NCBI GenBank assembly: GCA_036381835.1 | Contig: DASVCA010000090.1 | Location: 9,155-73,154 of the forward strand | Direction of reading: 5' to 3' | DNA length: 64,000 nucleotides | Origin: DASULK01 sp036381835 | GTDB taxonomy: Bacteria; Actinomycetota; Actinomycetes; Mycobacteriales; Micromonosporaceae | Shown: positions 60,252 through 64,000 of the stretch, piece by piece | How positions within the stretch are numbered: position 1 is the stretch's first letter | How the letters are laid out: each line of letters begins with the position of its first letter | Made by a program: the position numbers and the translations under genes | Notes under the pieces: generated by a model | What the model was told of the DNA's origin: nothing | Database searches by the model: none | The model's input: the letters and a program-made list of their open reading frames with translations, nothing else

Positions 60252-61190
60252 ATGTCCAACGGGCAACCACGCCCCGCGGCGCACGACGGTCGGATCGTCG
60301 TTTCCGGCCTGACCAAGCAGTACCGCAACGTACGCGCGGTGGACGAGCTATCGTTCACCGTCGAACCCGGCCGAGTCACCGGGTTCCTTGGTCCCAACGG
60401 CGCCGGCAAGACGACCACCCTGCGCATGCTGCTGAACCTCGTCACCCCGACCGCCGGGACCGCCACCTTCGGCGGGCACCGGTACGTCGACCTGCCCGAT
60501 CCGATCCGCCATGTGGGGGCGGTGCTGGAGGCCTCCAGCGCGCACAAGGGACGCAGCGGCCGAAACCATCTGCGGGTGATCTGCGCCGCGGCCGGGTTGC
60601 CGAAACAACGGGCCGACGAGGTGCTGGACCTGGTCGGACTCACCCCGGCGGCGACCCGCAAGTTCAAGGGCTACTCCCTCGGCATGCGGCAGCGGCTGGG
60701 CATCGCCACGGCGATGCTCGGCGACCCGCAGGTGCTGGTGCTCGACGAACCGGCCAACGGGCTCGACCCGGAGGGCATCCACTGGCTGCGCGAATTCCTC
60801 AAGGGGCTGGCCAACCAAGGTCGAACCGTGCTGGTCTCCAGCCATCTCCTCTCGGAGATGCAGCTCCTTGCCGACGACGTGGTGATCATCGCGGCCGGGA
60901 AGCTGGTCCGCCAAGGCCCGGTCGACCGGGTCGTCGGGCAGATGTCGCAGGTGGCCCGGGTGCGGGTCACCACGCCCGACGCGGAACAGCTCGCCCAGGC
61001 GCTGCAGGCGCAGAACGCCGTCGTGGAACCGCAAGGCGGCGGAGTGCTGCTGATCAGCGGGGTGGACGCGCCGACGGTGGGCCGGGCCGCGCTGACCGCC
61101 GGGGTCGAGCTGCACGAACTGACCACCGAGCGACCCGACCTGGAGCAGGTCTTCCTGCAGCTGACGGCCGGAAAGGCGGACATCCGATGA
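60252..61190 (+). CDS. ABC transporter ATP-binding protein
   Basis: The 312-residue ATPase has Walker A GPNGAGKTTT, signature YSLGMRQRLGIATAML, Walker B VLVLDEPANGLDPEG and the switch His in VSSHLLSEM. A C-terminal region of about 90 residues follows, of the DrrA/CcmA kind. It pairs with the permease downstream (ATGA overlap). Drug or lipid export is likely for the family. The substrate is unknown. GAGGAG precedes the ATG. Confidence 0.95.
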   Translation: MSNGQPRPAAHDGRIVVSGLTKQYRNVRAVDELSFTVEPGRVTGFLGPNGAGKTTTLRMLLNLVTPTAGTATFGGHRYVDLPDPIRHVGAVLEASSAHKGRSGRNHLRVICAAAGLPKQRADEVLDLVGLTPAATRKFKGYSLGMRQRLGIATAMLGDPQVLVLDEPANGLDPEGIHWLREFLKGLANQGRTVLVSSHLLSEMQLLADDVVIIAAGKLVRQGPVDRVVGQMSQVARVRVTTPDAEQLAQALQAQNAVVEPQGGGVLLISGVDAPTVGRAALTAGVELHELTTERPDLEQVFLQLTAGKADIR

Positions 61191-62017
61191 ACCTGATCCG
61201 CAGCGAGGTCCTCAAGGTCCGCACCACGAACGTCTGGTGGCTGTTCGGCCTGGGCGCGATGGTGATGCTCGGCCTGGCTCTCCTGTTCAACGCGATCAAC
61301 GCGGACATGTTGATCAACGGCGGCAAGGAGCTGGACGGTAAGGTGTCGCCGGAGCAGGCCGAGTTGCTGTCGGCGCAGGCGGAACTGGTGGCTGCCTACC
61401 TCTACACGTCCGGGCAGTACTTCGGGCTGCTGTTCATACTGCTGCTCGGCATCATCATGGTCACCAACGAGTTCCACCATCAGACGGCGACCGTGACCTT
61501 CCTGACCACCCCGCGCCGGACCGCGGTGGTCGTGGCCAAGTTCGCCACCGCGAGTCTCTTCGCCTTCCTGCTCTGGGCGATCACCACCGCGATCAACATT
61601 CCGGTGACGATGGCCTTCCTCAGCGCCAGGGGAGCCGATCACCTGCTGGGTGATCGGGCGGTCGTCCAGGCGATCCTGCTGAACCTCCTCGCCTACCTCC
61701 TCTGGGGGATCCTCGGCGTCGGATTCGGGGTGCTGATCCGCAGCCAGATCGCCGCCACCGTGATCGCCGTGGTCCTCTATCTGATCGGGACCACCGCGGC
61801 ACAGGTCCTGTTCCTGCTGCTGTCGCAGTGGCTGGACGCGGAGTGGATCCTCGAACTGCAGGTGATCGTGCCGTCGATCGCCTCACAGTTGATGATCACC
61901 GGTACCGAACTGCCGGGGAGCCCACCGCAGTGGGTGGGTGCCGTCGTGCTGATCGCCTACGCGGTGCTGGCCGGGCTCATCGGCGTCCTCACCCTGCGGC
62001 GGCGCGACATCGCCTGA
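61187..62017 (+). CDS. ABC-2 type transporter permease
   Basis: The 276-residue protein has six hydrophobic segments: one after RSEVLKVRTTNVWWLF, a long soluble loop with KVSPEQAELLSAQAELVAAY, then YFGLLFILLLGIIMV, FAFLLWAITTAINIPVTMAF, an LLAYLLWGILGVGFGVLI helix, an Ala/Val-rich helix and a C-terminal one. The pattern and the coupling fit the exporter partner of the upstream ATPase. Confidence 0.92.
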   Translation: MNLIRSEVLKVRTTNVWWLFGLGAMVMLGLALLFNAINADMLINGGKELDGKVSPEQAELLSAQAELVAAYLYTSGQYFGLLFILLLGIIMVTNEFHHQTATVTFLTTPRRTAVVVAKFATASLFAFLLWAITTAINIPVTMAFLSARGADHLLGDRAVVQAILLNLLAYLLWGILGVGFGVLIRSQIAATVIAVVLYLIGTTAAQVLFLLLSQWLDAEWILELQVIVPSIASQLMITGTELPGSPPQWVGAVVLIAYAVLAGLIGVLTLRRRDIA

Positions 62018-62030
62018 TCCGCCGCCCAGC

Positions 62031-62064
62031 CGTGTCGCGGGGGTTCCTCGACCCCCGCGACACG
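62031..62064 (+). terminator. Terminator after the ABC operon
   Basis: Perfect 14-bp arms (62031-62044 and 62051-62064) with a 6-nt loop, 14 nt after the permease stop and upstream of kgd. Confidence 0.75.
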
Positions 62065-62207
62065 CATGATCCGGGCCGAGCGAATGTGCCGGACGTAGCG
62101 GTGCGTCAAATTCTGGAAAAGGTAGCCTTAGAGGCGTCTTATAACACCGCCCCAGCGCGGGGGCGAACCGCGTGAGAAAAACTCCGTGAAAGAGGCGATT
62201 TCCAGCC
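62065..62207 (+). promoter_or_regulatory. kgd promoter region
   Basis: This gap holds -10-like TAGCCT (about 62123) and TATAAC (about 62140). The latter is the better AT-rich match. No gene is seen. The run between the terminator and the GTG is relatively AT-rich. Confidence 0.35.
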
Positions 62208-64000
62208 GTGTCAACCCAGCAGACCTCGCAGGACGATCCCCTGGCGGGCTTCGGCCCGAACGAGTGGATCGTCGAGGAGATGTACCAGCGGTACCTCACC
62301 GACCCCGACAGTGTCGATCCTGCCTGGCATGACTTCTTCGTGGACTACCGCCCCAGTCCGGACGGGCAGGGCGCACCGGCTAAGCGGGACACGGGCGACA
62401 CGGCGACCGTCAAGGCGCCCGAACCGGCCGTAGCCGGCGCGGACGGCCAGGCGGCCACGCGTCCCGCAGCGGCCCCCGCCCCGCAGCCGGCGGCGGCCAA
62501 ACCGGCCCCCCGTCCGACGGCCACGCCGGCGCCCGCCGCGGCCCCGAGTGCCCGGGTCGACACCACGGGCGGGGCACCTTCCACCACCGGCAGCGTGACC
62601 GCCGACGAGGCCAAGCCCGCCGTGCTGCGGGGGATCGCGGCGAAGATCGCCCAGAACATGGACGCCTCGCTGTCCATCCCGACCGCGACCAGCGTCCGCG
62701 CGGTGCCGGCGAAACTGCTGGTCGACAACCGCATCGTGATCAACAATCACCTGGCCCGCGGCCGCGGCGGCAAGGTCAGCTTCACCCACCTCATCGGGTA
62801 CGCGCTGGTCAAAGCGTTGGCCGAGCACCCGGAGATGAACTCCTCCTACACCGTCGTCGACGGCAAGCCGGCCGTGCTGAAGCCGGCGCACATCAACCTC
62901 GGCATCGCCATCGACCTGGTCAAGCCGGACGGCTCCCGCACCCTCGTGGTCCCCTCGATCAAGGGCTGCGAGCAGATGGACTTCCGCCAGTTCTGGCAGG
63001 CGTACGAGGACGTGGTCCGCCGGGCCCGGCGCAACGAGCTGACCATGGACGACTACGCGGGCACCACCATCTCGCTGACCAACCCGGGCGGGCTGGGCAC
63101 GGTGCACTCGCAGCCCCGGCTCATGGTGGGCCAGGGTGCGATCATCGGCGTCGGCGCGATGGAGTACCCGGCGCCGTACGCGGGCATGTCCGAGGACGCG
63201 CTCGCCGAGCTGGCGATCAGCAAGGTCATCACGCTGACCAGCACCTACGACCACCGGATCATCCAGGGCGCGCAGTCCGGCGAGTTCCTGCGCAGCATGC
63301 ACGAGCTGATCCTCGGCCAGCACGGCTTCTACGACGAGATCTTCACCTCGCTGCGCATCCCGTACGAGCCGGTGCGCTGGGTGCGGGACGTTGCGGTCAA
63401 CGGCGACGGCCAGATCGACAAGAACGCGCGGGTGATCGAGCTGATCCACGCCTACCGGGTGCGCGGGCACCTGATGGCGGACACCGACCCGCTCGAGTTC
63501 AAGATCCGCAAGCACCCGGACCTGGACGTGCTCCAGCACGGCCTGACGCTGTGGGATCTGGACCGGTACTTCCCGGTGGACGGCTTCGCCGGCAAGCGGA
63601 AGATGAAGCTGCGCGAGATCCTCGGCGTGCTGCGCGACGCCTACTGCCGGCGGATCGGCATCGAGTACATGCACATCCAGGATCCGGAGGAGCGCCGCTG
63701 GATCCAGGAACGGGTGGAGCGCAAGTACGAGAAGCCCACGTCCGAACAACAGCGGCACATCCTGAACCGGCTCAACAACGCCGAGGCGTTCGAGACGTTC
63801 CTGCAGACCAAGTACGTCGGGCAGAAGCGGTTCTCGCTGGAGGGCGGCGAGTCGCTGATCCCGCTGCTGGACGAGGTGCTGCGCGCCGCCGCGGAGCATC
63901 AACTCCACGAGGTGGTCATCGGCATGGCCCACCGGGGCCGGCTCAACGTGCTGGCCAACATCGTCGGCAAGCCGTACGAGAAGATCTTCTCCGAGTTCGA
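62208..64000 (+). CDS. kgd: Multifunctional 2-oxoglutarate metabolism enzyme (E2-E1 fusion), N-terminal part
   Basis: About 597 codons are present before the window ends. The order is a short N-terminal E1-type segment (FGPNEWIVEEMYQRYLTDPD), an Ala/Pro-rich linker to about residue 125, the E2 succinyltransferase catalytic domain (about 130-360; TSTYDHRIIQG with His349), and the beginning of the thiamine-dependent E1 (VIELIHAYRVRGHLM and MAHRGRLNVLANIVGKP). This is the actinobacterial Kgd/SucA architecture that gives both decarboxylase and dehydrogenase activity. GTG 62208 fits the family start. The ribosome site is weak. Confidence 0.93.
   Translation, partial: MSTQQTSQDDPLAGFGPNEWIVEEMYQRYLTDPDSVDPAWHDFFVDYRPSPDGQGAPAKRDTGDTATVKAPEPAVAGADGQAATRPAAAPAPQPAAAKPAPRPTATPAPAAAPSARVDTTGGAPSTTGSVTADEAKPAVLRGIAAKIAQNMDASLSIPTATSVRAVPAKLLVDNRIVINNHLARGRGGKVSFTHLIGYALVKALAEHPEMNSSYTVVDGKPAVLKPAHINLGIAIDLVKPDGSRTLVVPSIKGCEQMDFRQFWQAYEDVVRRARRNELTMDDYAGTTISLTNPGGLGTVHSQPRLMVGQGAIIGVGAMEYPAPYAGMSEDALAELAISKVITLTSTYDHRIIQGAQSGEFLRSMHELILGQHGFYDEIFTSLRIPYEPVRWVRDVAVNGDGQIDKNARVIELIHAYRVRGHLMADTDPLEFKIRKHPDLDVLQHGLTLWDLDRYFPVDGFAGKRKMKLREILGVLRDAYCRRIGIEYMHIQDPEERRWIQERVERKYEKPTSEQQRHILNRLNNAEAFETFLQTKYVGQKRFSLEGGESLIPLLDEVLRAAAEHQLHEVVIGMAHRGRLNVLANIVGKPYEKIFSEF

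Overview
The window is about 70% GC. It carries actinobacterial housekeeping genes in an order close to the mycobacterial argS-lysA-thrA-thrC-thrB-rho-rpmE-prfA-prmC-sua5-atp-murA block, together with high-GC codon use, DivIVA-like and LppX-type envelope proteins and many leaderless promoters. From family resemblance I infer a Micromonosporaceae chromosome (Micromonospora or Salinispora type). This is inferred from gene content; no search was run. There is no rRNA, CRISPR array, intact insertion sequence or biosynthetic cluster. One tRNA, Arg(CCG), is present.

Layout. 1-3.3 kb: a truncated 3-hydroxybutyryl-CoA dehydrogenase, murA, a divergent cobalamin adenosyltransferase and a DUF2550 membrane protein. 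3.3-11.1 kb: the F1Fo ATP synthase operon on the minus strand, with an intrinsic-type terminator between atpD and a very short atpC. 11.1-18 kb: translation and termination genes (LMW phosphatase, Sua5, prmC, prfA, rpmE, rho), with a two-domain polynucleotide kinase/phosphatase-like gene inserted between rpmE and rho. 18-29.8 kb: threonine, lysine and arginyl-tRNA genes, interrupted between thrB and thrC by a MarR-regulated RND efflux gene and an MFS gene. 29.9-32.4 kb: a DUF3105-DUF305 pair, a decayed IS630-like protein and tRNA-Arg.

32.5-43.4 kb is the accessory-looking part: a tandem SnoaL protein, a disordered protein, a 1472-residue P-type ATPase whose N-terminal half looks like a degenerate second ATPase, an erythromycin-esterase family protein, a DUF2795-SCP2-glucan debranching operon and two small membrane proteins. 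43.4-50.6 kb: FabG-like reductase, CoA-disulfide-reductase-like flavoprotein, a DivIVA-like coiled-coil protein with a 24-bp tandem repeat, Nei glycosylase, a 55-residue basic protein, and a ddaH-rocD arginine/ornithine pair behind a structured leader. 50.6-60.1 kb: FHA protein with pterin dehydratase, LppX-like lipoprotein, CutA, a GT4 glycosyltransferase, a triple-BON protein, an MprAB-PepD-like response regulator/kinase/HtrA set and a hotdog protein. 60.2-64 kb: an ABC exporter pair and the start of the E2-E1 fused 2-oxoglutarate enzyme Kgd.

Nine genes show a TANNNT -10 hexamer placed 6-7 nt before the start codon and no ribosome binding site, so leaderless translation appears common here; it also decides several starts. 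The observations I consider most worth following are the pseudo-ATPase fusion in the large P-type pump, the ATP synthase that lacks the epsilon C-terminal domain but keeps a gamma loop and an alpha extension, the decayed IS630-type protein, and the structured region before ddaH.
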